From Argopecten irradians (Eukaryota > Mollusca > Bivalvia > Pectinida > Pectinidae): a stretch of DNA of 64,000 bases. How positions within the stretch are numbered: position 1 is the stretch's first letter; every line of letters begins with the position of its first letter. Shown here piece after piece: positions 38,601 through 54,300 of the stretch. Under the pieces are notes generated by a model that ran no database searches, was not told the DNA's origin, and saw only the letters and a list, made by a program, of their open reading frames with translations. The stretch lies in the NCBI RefSeq assembly GCF_041381155.1, contig NC_091144.1, positions 31,614,980 to 31,678,979 on the forward strand, in the 5' to 3' direction. The position numbers and the translations under genes are program-made.

Positions 38601-41600
38601 TGTCTGGTTTTGTCTTTTGATGTTTGTATTGAAGGTACCAGGTAGACTCATATATCTATGTCCTTGATTTTATACATATTTTTCCGTAAAATTGCATGTT
38701 TACATTATTTTATAGTACCCTGCTTTTATTAACACTACCCAACTGTATTACTATCCTTACCTGCATGACCTAATTATCTACACATTTTACCAGTATATAC
38801 CGTAATTACTAACCTGCCTCATGCAAATGCTTAAACATGTTGCCAATTATATATTTACACTTTTGACCGCACTTTAACCTTCATATTTTTATGAGTGTTA
38901 AAATTGTCTTATAAAATTTCAAATTTGAACATTTTATGATTTTCTGTAAAAGATGGAAACAATTAACATTAATTTAATTATAATGGAATTTTCTAGTGAA
39001 TTAATTATGCAACTATGACTAATTAAAATATTATTTTTTCCTGTTTTTCTGAATTTAAAATAATGGCAGAATAATTTTAGTCAATTTTTATCATAGATCC
39101 TTTATTGCCTATACCGTTATGTTTTAACATTGAAAATTTATGTGTGTTAAGAATAATTAGACATCAAATTAAGATCACAGATTAATTACTTTAAGACAAA
39201 AATATCTTACTGTTCAGTCAACCTTTGTTATCAAACATCATTATTTCAAGTACATGTACCAACCTATTGGTGTTGCTACTAAATTTTGCATTTCTTTGCC
39301 TTCAAATAATTGAAATTTCATTTTGTGACCTAGATTTTTTATTCATTTTTTCAACGTTTGATTTTCCTGTATTAATTCAAAATTTACTCGCACATGAAAA
39401 TACGTTGGTTTATAGTGTTACATTTTGTAAAAAATTTGAAATATTGGTCTTAATTTCTATCATGAAATAAGATGGTTTCAAGATCTCAAAACGATGTGGA
39501 AAAAGTACTATTTACCATCAATTAGTCCCACTCTCTGGTGATTGTGACATCGTCATTTGAAGTGATTTTTGTGACGTCATAATCCCTGGAAAATGGGACT
39601 AAATCGATGGTAAATAGTACTTTACCTACATCGTTTTGGGATTTCAAAACCCCCGAATTCTAGATGACAAAGTTTGACCATAACAAATTCGGTCTTTGCA
39701 TATTACAAAGTTTTCTTCCCTTGGAGTAAGGTATTGACTATGATGTCCTGTATCAACCAAAAGAGTGTAACATCATACTTTTTGAAGAAAATGATTTGAG
39801 TTTCGCTCGTAAAATAATGACATCATAATTGATACCTTCCCACAAAGAAGACTTTTCAATATGTAATAGCGAAGCAGGTTGATGATTGTCCAGTTTTATT
39901 CCCATACGTCAGACACAAGAACAAGATTCAGACATGAGTCCAGACGAAGATTACGAGAACACAAAACAAAAAATCCACCCACCTCGTGTTCCTGGACGTG
40001 ATGCTCCCAAGAACAAATTTTCTGTTGATAGCTTGAAAACGGCACTGAGTGACTTTAAACAAAATTCTATGAGGCAGAAAGAACGGGAATTTATTGAAGG
40101 TACACACCTTGACCCAAACGTCTCTTAATTAGGACACACACATCTCTATATAGTAATCAGATTGTTTGTCTGTCTGTCTGTCACACTTTGTTTCTGTACA
40201 ATAACTGTAACAAATGTAAACCGATTTTCTTCAAACTTGGTGACAAGATTAAATGCCTTTAGGGCTGGGCCGACTTCGATCGGGACTGTCGATGGACCTT
40301 ATTTAGCGGAGTTATGGCCCTTTTAATTACTGAAAACGTAGTTTTTTGACATTTCCATGCTATAAGTGTAACAAATGTAAATGGTCACCTGTTCATATAC
40401 ATTTCTATTCTGTTTTTGCATATTACAGAGTTAGCTCCCTTGTGGGTAGGTATTTATTGTGACGTCATTATTTTGTGTGAAAAATTCATATCATTTTTCG
40501 AAATGTATGTTGTTATGTTCGTAAACACATGATGTCACAATCAATACCTGCAAGGGCAGATAACTCGGTAGTATACAGATTACCTTTTTAAGGTGTACAT
40601 CCATTTTGTTTTTTGATGGTGAGATGGAAGAGAATTTTTTTCATTAACAATTGCATGTTCACTTCAAATTCTGTTTTGGTGATGGTGAAAATATCATGCC
40701 AGGTACGAGATAGATATGGTTACATTTCACAGTATTATGATAAAAATACAGTAAACCACGTTTATAACGAACGCACTTGAAACATATCCAAATGTAGTAT
40801 AGTTCATTCTCAATCAAAATTTCTGTAATGTGTTTGCTATGTGTGTATAACAAACTAAGCTTATAACGAAGTGATTTTGTTGGTCCCCAGAGGTCGATTA
40901 TATAATAACCATGTTTTACTGTGTATACTGTACTAATTAAATTTTAATTTGAAAGCCATCAACTCCATATGATTTACATTCTATTAACTAAAAATCAATC
41001 ATGTGAAACATACATATGATGAAACTTGGAATTTCATAAAAGGATTGATATTAATGTTACCAGTAATTACTATTGCCAGAAGTGATTTCTGAGATTTAAA
41101 CAAGCTTAAGAGACTGAGTGGTAAAGGTATCTGACATTAGTCTATTTGCCCTCCACCTCTAGACCTCATGTTTTAGGCACTTGATGAAATAGTCTGCCTA
41201 TCAATTATTAGATATAAAAGCAGGGTTTTTTTCCCTTTTCCTGAGATCATTTCAAACTGCTTTCCTCCAAACACCTTACCACAAGGAATTGAGATCTTTA
41301 AAAGCCATAAATCCATTACCTGTAGCCTCAGAATGACCCAGTGTACATCTTATTAACAACCAGGGTCAATAAAGAATGTGCCAGGTATAGCAGCGGCAGC
41401 CTCCCCAAATGAGATTTGAACTTGTGACCCAGAGGTGGAGGGCTGATGGTAATTTGCCTGAACATCTTAACCACTCAAACACTGTGGCTTTATAATTTGG
41501 TTGTTGTAACATTTTGTTGAGAATCAGAATGACCATGGAATAATGCAATGATGTTGTTTGTAGATGGTCCAGAGGAGAATTACGATGAGCCAGCTCCACC

Positions 41601-44600
41601 TAGTCTTCCATCTAGAACCGCGCCTCAAGGTTTGTTAAGTTTAAGGTTTGAAATAAACTTACCAAAGCAGTGTAAACTAACTAAAAATTGTGATAAGTGT
41701 ATGTTTCATATAAAAATTCATATTCAATCATATTTATGTTGGTTTTTAGGTCATCTGACCCAAATGGTCAGAATGACTTATAGTCATCATGTACTGTCCA
41801 TTGCCGTCCGCCAGGCGTAAACTTTTAATTCAAACAACTTTTTCTCAATAGCAGAAAGGCCCAGGGTACTGATATTTTGCCTGCAGTACGCTGGGACAAA
41901 TGGCTACTTATTTTGGTCAAATGAATGACCTTGACCTACATTCAAGGTCACAGGAGTCAAAAAGGCTAAAATCTCTAAACAACCTCTTTTTAATAACCAA
42001 GAGGCCTAGAGAAATGATATTGGGCCTGTGACATGCTGGGATGAAGAGCTAACAAGTTTGATTAAATGAATGACATTGACTGCCATTTTAGGTACCAGTT
42101 GTCAAATAGGCTAAAATCTTTCAACAACTTCTTGTGAATAACTAAGAGGCCTATAGACCTGATATTGGTCTTATGAAATGCTAGGATGAAGGTTACAAAG
42201 TTTGTTCAAATGAATGACCTTAACCTACATTCAAAGTCACAGGGGTGGTATAGGCTAAAACCATTGAACAATTTCTTGTGAATAACTAAAAGTCCTAGAG
42301 ACCTGATATTGTGCATATGTAGCATGTATGAATGAAGGGCTACCATCTTTGTTAAAATGAATGACCTTGACCTTTATTCAAGGTCAAACTACCATCTTTG
42401 TTAAAATGAATGACCTTGACCTTCATTCAAGGTCAAACTCATCAAATATATCAGAAATATCTTCTATTAAAGACTTCCTTGTATTGATTTCTGTATACTT
42501 TTAAAGAGTTGTATTTATGCCAATGGTCAGATGACCGTTAAGGCCCATGGGCCTCTTGTTTATGGTTTAAGTGTTCACTATTGTTTTGATTTAAGCTCGA
42601 GCCATGAGAGTAAATCTTGGAGGCTGAAAAATCCACCAGCAAATAATTTATTATACCTATACTGCTGGAAATGTACTTATTTTAGCAATAACTTTATTTT
42701 AGCTTGTTGAGCTCTTCTTTGAAGCAGTTTTCCTAGTATTCATGTACAATTTTGTAAATTTTCTTGTATTGAACCATCAAATTACACTGATTTATATATG
42801 CACTATTAAATCATAATTTGCAGTTGTTAAAAAAAATGCAACTGGGCTAAAATAAGTACATATACAGTAACTTAAGAAAATGAAAAATCATACACTAACA
42901 TAAATGTAATGGGTACTTATTAATATCATCAGTATACAGATAAATACCGTGCACTTTGTTATCAGCAGAAAAACTTAAAAGTGAGGAAGTTTATTTTTTC
43001 ACCTTCTAGTGTCTTCTCAGCCATCCCTGCCTTCCCGTCCCGGACGACGAGGCCAGCCAGCCCCACCCCCGGAGATAGAACAGGTAGTTATCATAAACTT
43101 CATTATTTATCAACTCAAGGAAGTTATATCACCTGAGGCCTAAGACCAAGGGTTTAAACTTTCGAGGGTTGATAAATCACCGTATCCACCTAGGTTTATA
43201 TGGCATTTACATGATGTAAATCCCTTAACTTTATGTACATATTTCCTTCTATTGATAATGCCCTGCAGTACTGAAGTTGAAGAATTCCGAAAAGGAAAAG
43301 ATTGATAATATCATAATAAAAAAAGAACAAACACCATTATATAAGTGTTGTTTCAGTCTGAATCCAGAGTAAAACACACAGTCATACAGTAATACCTTTT
43401 ATAATAATTTATATCTATGAAAACATACTAATTTTGTAGTTATATTTATTATTAAACATACTGTGGGCAACAGTATCAAGTTCCATGCATTATGGGGTGG
43501 AATGATGAAACACTTATAGAACACTATAGGTCATTAGACATAGGATATGAGGTATAGATATATATTGTAACCATATTTGCTGTAATTAGTGCTCAGGGGC
43601 CTTAAAAGTTCATAGCAAATGCTAGTGCTTTTGTGTTAGGTGACAAAAATAAAAGTTGTGGACAAAAATATCTCAGTCACAAAAAGTCAGCCATATTTTA
43701 GTTGTCCTTATGGCATAATAATCTGTTGCAGTAAATATGCCTTCTTTCCTTTGATAGTTGTCAATTAGTATATTGTGATTCACATGAAAAACTTGCAAGG
43801 TCATGTAGAATTATGGATATAATGCTGATGCTATAAGCATCACACAGTTATAAAACATGGTTAAACCCATAGGATGGGGGGAGGGTTCTTTATGTAACTT
43901 TAAGCCCTACAGAAGAGGGGAGGAGTGCTTATAGGGGGAGGGGCACTAATTATGGTGAATATTATACATATGTAATGTGTACTGTAACTAACATTAGTAT
44001 CATTTGTACACTGTATTACTGACTTGTTAATTATGATACATCTTTGCTAACATACCGTATAGCCACGGTTATTTTCGCTGACAAATTTTTCGCGATTTAA
44101 TCTAAAAACGATAAAATCATATGTTAACGATTTAAAATTTTTGCGATATGGATTTAAATGTAGATAGAATTCAACCATTTTTCATTATTTCGCAAATCAA
44201 TTTTTCACGATCATAACAATGTGCCGTGAAATTGAGAAAATGTCATCCCTGGGAAAATATTCGACTATATGGTATCCTTATCTTCTAAAACTATAGCTAT
44301 ATAACCTCTCGTTTGTTTATACCAATAGGTCACATATGAAACTTTGATATAAACTTTCTTTATATCCTTAACGGCCATTTTGTATATATGTATATGTAAT
44401 ATTCTATTTGATGAATAATTCCATCCAGCCAACTTATGAGGAAACTGATGATCCTGAGGTAAGCTAGATGGCGCTGCAGTCACCCTGTCATGTGACCGGT
44501 ATATCAGCTGATATTAATAAACTAGAAAAGTCTACTAACACCATGTATATCCGGCCTACATTTAGCAAGAACTTATACGGTCTTTGTCATCCAAAGAAAT

Positions 44601-47600
44601 GCTTGTGTTTGCCTATAATGGTATTATTATAGGTGATATTTATGAGCCTAGTCCTTGCATCAAATCCCCTCTGTCTGAGTGTTGTTCAGGAATGGTAGAA
44701 TCATTTACCCAACTTTGGGTTGAAACAGGAGAATCTCAATCCAAGGGGTAAGATTCTTAAATTGTCAAACACAAGGCTTTGCTGAGTATTGACACCTTAA
44801 GAATCTTATCCCAAGGGTTGAGATCTCCTGTTTTGCCCCAAAGAGGGTGAAAGATTCTTTTTCTCTGACCGTGTGCACCACTTTGTGTCTCTAATAAGGA
44901 TGTGTTCAGATCAGCAATGCATAAAGGATGATGTGATGTAACTGAAATTGTCGTCGCTGTTGTGTTGTCATTCCAACTGTTATTGTAACATCATGGTACC
45001 ATACGATTGTTGAGAAAGTGAACAAAGATCTAGACCTGTGTATAGCTTGTCTTTACCCTAGAGTGAAACAGGAAAATCTCACACTGGTAGAAGTGTGAAT
45101 ATCCCTGTTTGGGCGTCGGGAGAAAATGTATTCACAAAAAATATGTTATATATGTACCAGATTGGTTAATTTTGTTTACATTTTATAGTCATACCTCTTT
45201 AGTAGCCTCATTTATACAAAGAAAGTTGTATTTCCATATCCTTTTGCTTACACAGTAAACAGTGTTGAAAAAGAAAGAAAACTGGGCCCAGTTTCATGAA
45301 CGTTCCTTTAAGGAATTCCCTAACTATTTAATTCTCCATAGGAAAACATTACATACATTTTGTATTTTAAGGAAGGTTCCTGGATTTAAAAGTTTTCCTT
45401 AAACTATAGCTGTAATGCTTTCAAATAGGGAATTTTAAGGTAAGTAATGTTCATAAAACTGGACCCAGGATGGATTATGAAAGAAAAACTTAGAATTTTG
45501 CCACGTCATCGGAGTACCTCATGACTCTCTAATATTAAGTCCTGAAATAGTCACACCACAAAAACCTTCGCCAACCATATTAGTTTTCTTTTGTTGTGTT
45601 GTTTAATTATATTTCTGTTAAAGCTCTCTTGTGCTTACATAAGGCTTGCAACTGTGAATCTAAAAATGTTGAAATGATGTTGAATTTATAAAGCTTATAT
45701 TGTTACTCTTTTTTTTGGTATGGCTGCATAGTTTAGAAGCATGACTTCTTTGTATTGTCTGTTTCAGCAGCATGTAAATTATGCACTATACCATTCAATT
45801 TTACTGGAAATTGTGAATAGCTTTGTTAGATAAATTATTTTTCTTGTACCAAAGAAAAACATAGGACACCCAGCAAGCTGGTTCCTGATGAATAATTCAG
45901 ATTCGGTTGTCAAAAATCTTCAAACTATGCCGCATGAAATAGTTATGTAGGGCGACTCATAAGGCTTTGATCATCCTCTTTACTCCAAGGGTTACTATCA
46001 CTGCCATTTTATCCACCCCTAGACTATTTCATAATAAAACTGGGGGCAGCTCAGTAGAAAAAAACTGACCAATCACAGGCCTGCCACGACTTCCTCTGAT
46101 GATTACAGACAGAGTGAGGCCCAACTTCGCAGCCACACAATCAACTACAGTGTACTGTATGCTATTTGATTTTTTATATGTACATCAAATGACCACATAA
46201 CCTGTGTATAGTTTTCCTCAAGTGTGACTATGAAATAATCCAGGGATGGATATAATGTCAGTGATAGTAAACCCTGGATTATTGAGGATGGGCTTTGAAG
46301 AGAGCGAACACCTCTTAATTTGCTTTAACTTAAATGCTTCAAATTGTTGGAGCTATAATATGCCAAACATTATTTTTACCATTTTGTTTTTCATCCCAAC
46401 TGTACATTTCATAGAGCTGAGGCTGGCTCACTATGTTCCAAATTTGCATATTACAGAGTAATCTGCACTTGCGGGTAGGTATTGATTGTGACGTCATGTG
46501 TTTGCGAGCGTAACGTCATACATTTGGGTGAAAATGACGTGAATTGCGCTCACAAAATAATGACATAACAATCGATACCTACCCGCAAGGGAGCTAACTC
46601 TGTAATATGCAAAAATGGAATAGGCTTATGTTGAGCATTTTCTTTTGTATTGGTATTTGTTTTGTCGGGTGCTTTATTGAACTTATCTGTTAGCATCAGC
46701 AATTTCTATGCTTTTTACTTTATTATTAAAAGAAGGTAAGCAAATCAAATTGAATGATATCAAATTGATTTTTCTTTTTTTAATTTCTTTAATTCTGTGG
46801 CATTTACATGATGCAAAAATGCTTATAAATTAAATACATTAACTACAGCTTAATGCATTGCAAAAAGCTTTTTTTTTCTTCTAAAAATGCAATGCCAATT
46901 AGTATGCATATATTTATTAAAGAGGATAGTAATTTGGCTTGGGCTTATTAGGGCAAAAGATGATTGAGGCTAAGAATGGTTAGGATTGAAAATTGCCAAA
47001 GATATCATTTTCAAACCACTCACTTGTACGACTGAGATTGTGATTTGTCTGAGATGTAGACTGGCTACCTGACCCTAATAAGTTGTCTATAGATTTTCTC
47101 AAAAGAATTTAAAATTCTAGATTATCTCCCCCTAGTTTGAAATTACAGAATTGCAGAGACAAAAACTTTTCAAGTCAATTTTGATGATTGTAATACTGTA
47201 GAAACTGGTGACAAGTCTATCTGGGATGTAGAATGTATCTGAATAAATTAGTGGTTTAAATTGTGAGCCAATCTATGAATTGAAAACTGATCTATGACTG
47301 TGTCATTAATGCTAATGCTGTACTGACTATTCGGTGCTGAAATTTTACGAGATGTCTTTTAATTTTTCATGTGGACTGTTTCACTGATGTTCTAGTGAGT
47401 ATCACCTGAAGTCTTTTAACGGGTATTTCAGCAATTTCAGTGATGATGAATTTAGTGATTTGTTGTGTCTGTATATATTTTCAAAGCACTAATGTTAAGA
47501 TATTTTCTCTGTCATTTTAGCCAGCACTACCGTCTCGTCCAGCTCGGAGAGCTAAGCCTACACCTCCAGTAGAACAGGTAAACCACAGTGTAATGTTTTC

Positions 47601-50600
47601 ATGGAAATTAAATTTATTTACATTTCATGAACTTACATAAAAAGTATAAAGATAAGGAAATAATAATGGTTGTTCAAATATAAAATAAAGTTTTTAGTTA
47701 ATTTACACTATCATAATGTATTCAATCAGCTATTTAAACATAATTTATTGTAAATACAAAAGACAAAAGAATCAAGCAATAGTTATTACAACTTATATAA
47801 GCCTTCTTCTAACATACAATGACAAGACAAGAGGCGATAGACCTAGACAATATTGATAACATTAAAAACAAAAAATACATTTTTATCAAATCAAAATCTT
47901 TTACTGGACTTTATAAATTAGCTATTTATCAAATGTATCCTATTGATACATACATTATTTTTTAATGTATCAATATTTGGGTGATAAATGTAGTCTTTAA
48001 GATAGAACTCTGCCATTAATTTTTCTGTACAAAATTATAATAGCGTTTTCGCCATAATTAGCATCCCCCCTCCCCCCCCCCCCATAAGCGTCCCTCCCCT
48101 CTTCTGGAGGAGAAGTTAAATTAGTTATGAAAAAGCCCCCTATTCCATGGACTTATGATGTTTTACAACTATGTGGTGCTTATAACATTAACATTGTACT
48201 CCATATTACATAAATTGTGAAGTCTTTTACATGTGAATCACAACATAATAATGCGTCTCAAAGAAGGCATAAAAGGCATATGCATGTTTACTGTAACAGA
48301 TTAATGTGCTAGGAATACACAAAAAGAGTTAAGATATGGATGACTATTTTAGAGGTTTCTCGTCTACAACGTACATGTTGGTTCCTTCCCTAATACCGGG
48401 TAGGTACACCCCCCCCCTCCCCCCCCCCCCCCCCTTGTTACAATATTTTAAGTACCATAGGCACTAATTATGACAAATAGTGTAATTCATTAATGTGTTT
48501 CCTATATCCTCTTTTGATTTTCATGTACATATTATTGACCTTTTCACCTGTTGATCAGCTATTAATAGGATACTACTGATGTTTATTTCTACCTTAGGCT
48601 CCCCCTCCCCAGCCGTCCCGCCCTGGCCGACGGGCTCAGCCTGCCCCACCTCCACAAGACGAACAGGTATTGTACATGTATATATGTATATATTGTACTT
48701 GTATTGCTATTTTGATATCATATCTACATTATTTTGTATTATTATATTTCATTCTATAATTGTGTACATGCGGAAAACTTTTGGGATGGTATAAATAATT
48801 ATTATGACTGTACTATTCGTTATTTAAGTTGAGTTACCTTTTATCCTCTAATATTAGTTAACTTGCTAACAAAAGCCATAATTATATGCAGTTATACCAA
48901 ACCTTGTATTGATATGAATCCCAACATTACAGGTTTACTATATAATGATTGCTAATCCTAAATTGAATTTTGACTTATTTTATAACTTTTTTCTCAATAA
49001 AAGTCATATTTCATTGAATGGAAATATTGGGCCATGTACATGTACTTACAATAAATAAAATTGGAGTTTAGTTGTGGCCAACAAAACATTTTGAATGAAA
49101 TAGTGGCTTGATCTGTACAAATTTGAGTAAATTGAGTTTCACCTGTAAGGTTTCTATATTTATATACAAGGCCTAGAAACATATACTGGGTATATTTTTC
49201 TCCATGATTTCATTTCTAGCTAAGTATTAAATAGAGGTTACACAATGAGTGGTTGTTGAATATTGAATTTATTCCACACGAGTGAGTTATTTTTTAAAAA
49301 TTACAAAAGACACAAGCTTTAGCGAGTGTCATTTATAACTTTAAAAAAATAACTTACGAGTGTGGAATAAATTCCATATTCAACAACCACGATTAGTGTG
49401 ACCTGTTTCTACCACAATCATATTCTTTTAAGCCGATAGAAATACGGCAGGGATTCGGTAACGTGTATTTACCGAAATATGCAATTAAGGTGAAGTAATA
49501 TTTTCATCAGCAAAAAGACACTAATTAGTATTCGAAAGTCATCGTTTGATAAAGAATCCATCGATATCAAATATCTTCTACTTTGGAACATCTTTAGGAT
49601 TAAATGATACTCATTTAAGGTGTTATTGAGTTCAAATCTTCATTGTTGGTTCCAGAAAATAAAACGCAATGTCGGACTACATGTAACACATGTAAAAGCA
49701 TTTGCACGACACAGCATTGTCTATTTCCTGCCAGATAATCATCAAGCTATTACCATCAAGATCAAGTTCGTGTTAACACGTTAAATCTACGAAACTCATC
49801 AGTAAAATTCTTGTCCATCAATATGTAATATTAGTACTATAAAGGTCAATTTAACATGTATGAAAATGTCACATATTTTGACAAAACGACCATGACGCAT
49901 ACACTTTCCAACATAAACAAATTGTTAATCAACAGCTGCAGTGTTTATTCAATGCCCTAAGAGTTGAATAACACCGCCTATTGTGGTAGAAAAAGCAATA
50001 TAGACATGTAGTTCTATTACCTAGCATGACTGAGTATTTATTCCAGATACCCAAAGTATGATTAGATGTAAATGTACGCTAGGTTTCAAATTGTATCTTC
50101 CACAATTTCCCATACATATGTGGCCCATAGACACGGATGAGTTTATTAAATGGGTATTGACTCATTACTTCACTGTGATACTATGATCATGTTGCCTTTG
50201 ATAATCTTTAATCAGCCTACCTATGAGGAGACCGATGTAAATGATTTAGCCCCTGAGGTGAGATTCTGAGATATTTGCTTTAATCTGCTTTCAAATTGAT
50301 ATAGATGCATTTTAGAAGGTCAGCTGCATGACCTTCCGTTTTTTCTTTATCCTAGCTCACCTTTATAGAAGGGCTGTTAAATCTATACCAGAGTGCAGTT
50401 TCCGTCGTCTTTCCTGCCATGTCTATTTATCCATTCATCAACACTTATGATGAATTATACCAATCAGTGTTGGTCTGTTTTTGAAGAAAATGTTTTAGTA
50501 ACATTCTACAAACAATATGCTTAGTTTTTATCGCATTACTAAAAGTAAATGCACCTTTTAAAATCAACATGCATATTTTTAGCCCATCATCCCATGATGT

Positions 50601-51308
50601 TGGCTTATTAAAATCGCCTTTTGTCTGTGGTCGAAGGCCTCTGTCTGTCATTCTTGTTATCGCTTGAGCATCTAGTTATGCATACTGATTTTTGGGACTT
50701 ATACGAAAACAAATATTTTTGGTAAAACAATTATTATGTACGTATGGTTTTGGTTATGTTTGGTTAGAACAACAAGTTGGAAACGAAAAGGTATTTTTAG
50801 AATTATTCCAAACTAGAGTTAAAGATATTTTTATACCAAACTGGCATAGTGAGCTTGTAGATTCGCCAAGGGCAAGATGTTATTTATTGTTTACAAATGA
50901 ATTTGGATATAAGAGTTATCTCGATACTGTAAATATTGAAAAATATAGAAAAGCTCTAATGAAGATTAGAACATCATCACATAGATTGTACATAGAAACA
51001 GGTCGGTGGCATAAGCCTAATCCAATTCCAGTCGATTTGAGATATTGTTTTAATTGTGCAAAAATTGAAGATGAATATCATTTTATCTTGGAATGTCCTA
51101 TTTATGTAGATATTAGATCAAAACTGTTAAAAAAGAAATTTTGGTTTAGGCCTAATATGACTAAATTTATAGATATCTTGACTTCAGAAAATAGTAGCAT
51201 TATTAAAAATTTAGCTATCTTTGTTCACAGAGCTAATGAAGTTAGAAATTCAATATTATTTGATAATTGATATATTTGATGTGTGCATCCTTTCGCTGAT
51301 TTCTTTTT

Positions 51309-51346
<38 letters not shown>

Positions 51347-54300
51347 GTACATCCTTTTTCCAGAAAAGTCTGTTTGCCATTGTTATGTCTGTATTTGTTT
51401 TGCACAAAGGCTTTTTAGCCTATTTGCTAAATGAAATAAAGATATTATGTATATACGAAAACAAGATGGCCGACAGCAGCCATCTTGGATTTTGACCATT
51501 GAAGTTATCACTATCTACTGAAGAGATCTTTTGAAATTTCATAATTTTTATTATTTATGTATATGTTCCTCTTTGTGCTTATGTTATAAATATTGCATTT
51601 TAGTTCTGATTGGAAAAATTAGAAAGGAAAACATTGAGAAATGATCGCTCTTTCCTTTGACCTACAAAGATAATGCAACGGGCGACGCCGAGATGCCTCT
51701 GGGATCTGTTTGTTATTTAACCACTAGACCACACAGTTTTTGTAGGTTATAAATAGATAGTTAATAGATAAAGCAGTCACATATTTGCATTTTATATACA
51801 ATTATAGCATTTTGATGAGGTTGATGCATGTTTTTATTAACCAAAGACAAATTATATATTACCATTATTTCATTATTTTACTTGGTTTTTCTTTAAATGT
51901 AGTAAATAAAGAAGCATACAACAATCTAGTTTGAACATCTACATTTGTATTTCCAGATATATTACCAGCAATTGAATATTAATTATACAGAATGTATAAA
52001 AATCATCAAACCATATGATCTGGGGATTTAGATAACATTTTTCTTATCAATTCCTCATTTTGAGAATGAAGTTGGTGACAAGAGTTTTCATAGTTTTCTA
52101 TTCAATGTCTAACTTTTAGAGTAAAGATACTGTTTAAATAAAAACACCGGTTGTACCCACAGGGACCTGGCACGAAAAATTTTAACCAACAGTATACATA
52201 TATATATGTTATAGATACTATAATATATATATATGTATACTATTGGTTAAAAATTTTCGTGCCATGCCCCTGTGGTTGTACCACTCTTATTGTTAGTCTT
52301 TGTATGGGTAGCGTAAATGTTATATAAAATGTTTCTTTTCTGCTCTCAGGATAGAGAAGAATACCGGTATTAATAAACAGATTGGTCAATCAACCTTTAT
52401 CAGTTGATCATTGTACTATAGGGAGGGGGTCATATGGGGTAGTGAGATCCAATGAAATTGACAGAAAAACCAAGAAAAATAATTTTTTACAATTATCGCT
52501 ACATCTTCTATGCATACATTAATCACTATTAACATCTGCTGGACAAGATATATCTTACATGCATAGACTATAATATGTATTGTCCAATATAATGAGCTGT
52601 ACTTTACATCTGTAAACAACATTCATTTTGTATACCTATTCAGTTTTCATTGATGAAAGGGCTAAACTAAACCCATTTTAAAATATCAGATATTTAAGCT
52701 TCAAATTGCATTGTTACTGACTAGTATGTTTGTATCAATATTTACTAAACAAGCATGATAACAATATCACAACAGATGTATATGGAGAAATGAATATTCA
52801 TTTGTATTTTTAAGGGACCATTGACCAATCGTCAGGCAGTATGTAGCTGTGCTGCGATCATGGTTGCAAACACACATGTACCTATTCAATGTCGTAGCAT
52901 ACACACTACAAAGTCACATGTGGTACCTGGAAAGTTTGATTGGAATAAAAATCATGACATGAACGCATTCATTTCTTATGAAATTTGTAATCATTTTATG
53001 AACAATTATAGCTATAGGCCCAGGTCTCAACCCGAAGTGGTGTGAAATTCTGACTTTAGGTAGTACGTACATGCTTGGAATCTTTAAGTATCCTTAAGAC
53101 TGAAGATTCTACTGCCTGACCCCCATTTGTCTCACCCAAAAGCAAGGGAAGCTAGATTCTACAGCTTATAGTCTAAGAGACTGCTGATTTAAATCATAAT
53201 AAATAGAAAGGGGGGGGGGGAGAAATCTTGCCAATTCATCCAATATGTAAAAGTAAATATTTAATTCTCCTTGATTAATTTTCAGATGCCTTTTATTTTC
53301 AGAAGTTTCACCAATTTTGTTAACTTACAATCCATATCCATGTGTGGCCTCAGATTGACCAACATGTTAAAATTTTCTTTAAAAGATTATTGCATTGAGA
53401 GCATTAATGCTCATTTCACATACCTGCATTAATGGACATCATGATTACATAGATGACAACTACTTCTAATCTGTTCTATAGGATGTGTATGAGGACCCCG
53501 ACAATCCAACAGCACAGCCCCCGCCCCCTGGACCACGCGGCGGAAAACGTGTCGTACCAACCCCATCATCACAAAATACTCGCCGACCTCCTCCACCTAT
53601 TAACGAACCAGAGGTAGGTCACATTAATCTAATACAGTCTTATTGAAAAACAATATGTGTTGTACTCTGGAACTGATTTTATAACTGTATAGACCTGGAA
53701 CATTATAATGATTACTGGAATGGAAACATAGCTATATGGATATTCAGAGCATCCTCATTAATATATGGTAATTTTTGCAAGATATATTTTCATTCCATGT
53801 TTAAATTTTGACTGTATATCATATTAAAAATTAATTATATTTAATTTGGTGTTAAGAAAAAAATGAAAAAGAGTTTTGTATAATTAATTATTCAGTAGAC
53901 ATCTACACATTATGAATGTCACTAATTAGTTCAAACATGAAAATCAAGAATAATGTGTGGTGATTTGCTAATATCTTAACGTTTCAAAATTTACACTCTT
54001 GCAAATATTGCCATGTATTGTATCAAGAGTGTTAGTACAATATGGTATAATTATATTACAATAATATTATTGTTATTATAATAAAAAAGCATATAGTATA
54101 CAGATGATATCTACACAGAATGATTATCCACTCATTCACCCTGAAATTCCAAAGTGGACTCTTCCAGCCTTTGAACTATAAGGGTCTTAGGCATCTTCAG
54201 AGGTAAATGAGATAAGTCTGATGAGACTTTTTGATATGCTGAGTTATCTCCTCTTGTGAGTAGGATTGAACTGTAACGTCACTTGAATATATATCAATCA

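Noticed and set aside
38165..39470. Hydrophobic short frames in the intron between 37.7 and 39.5 kb
   Set aside because: T-rich intronic sequence; no splice sites in matching phase and no recognisable protein family.
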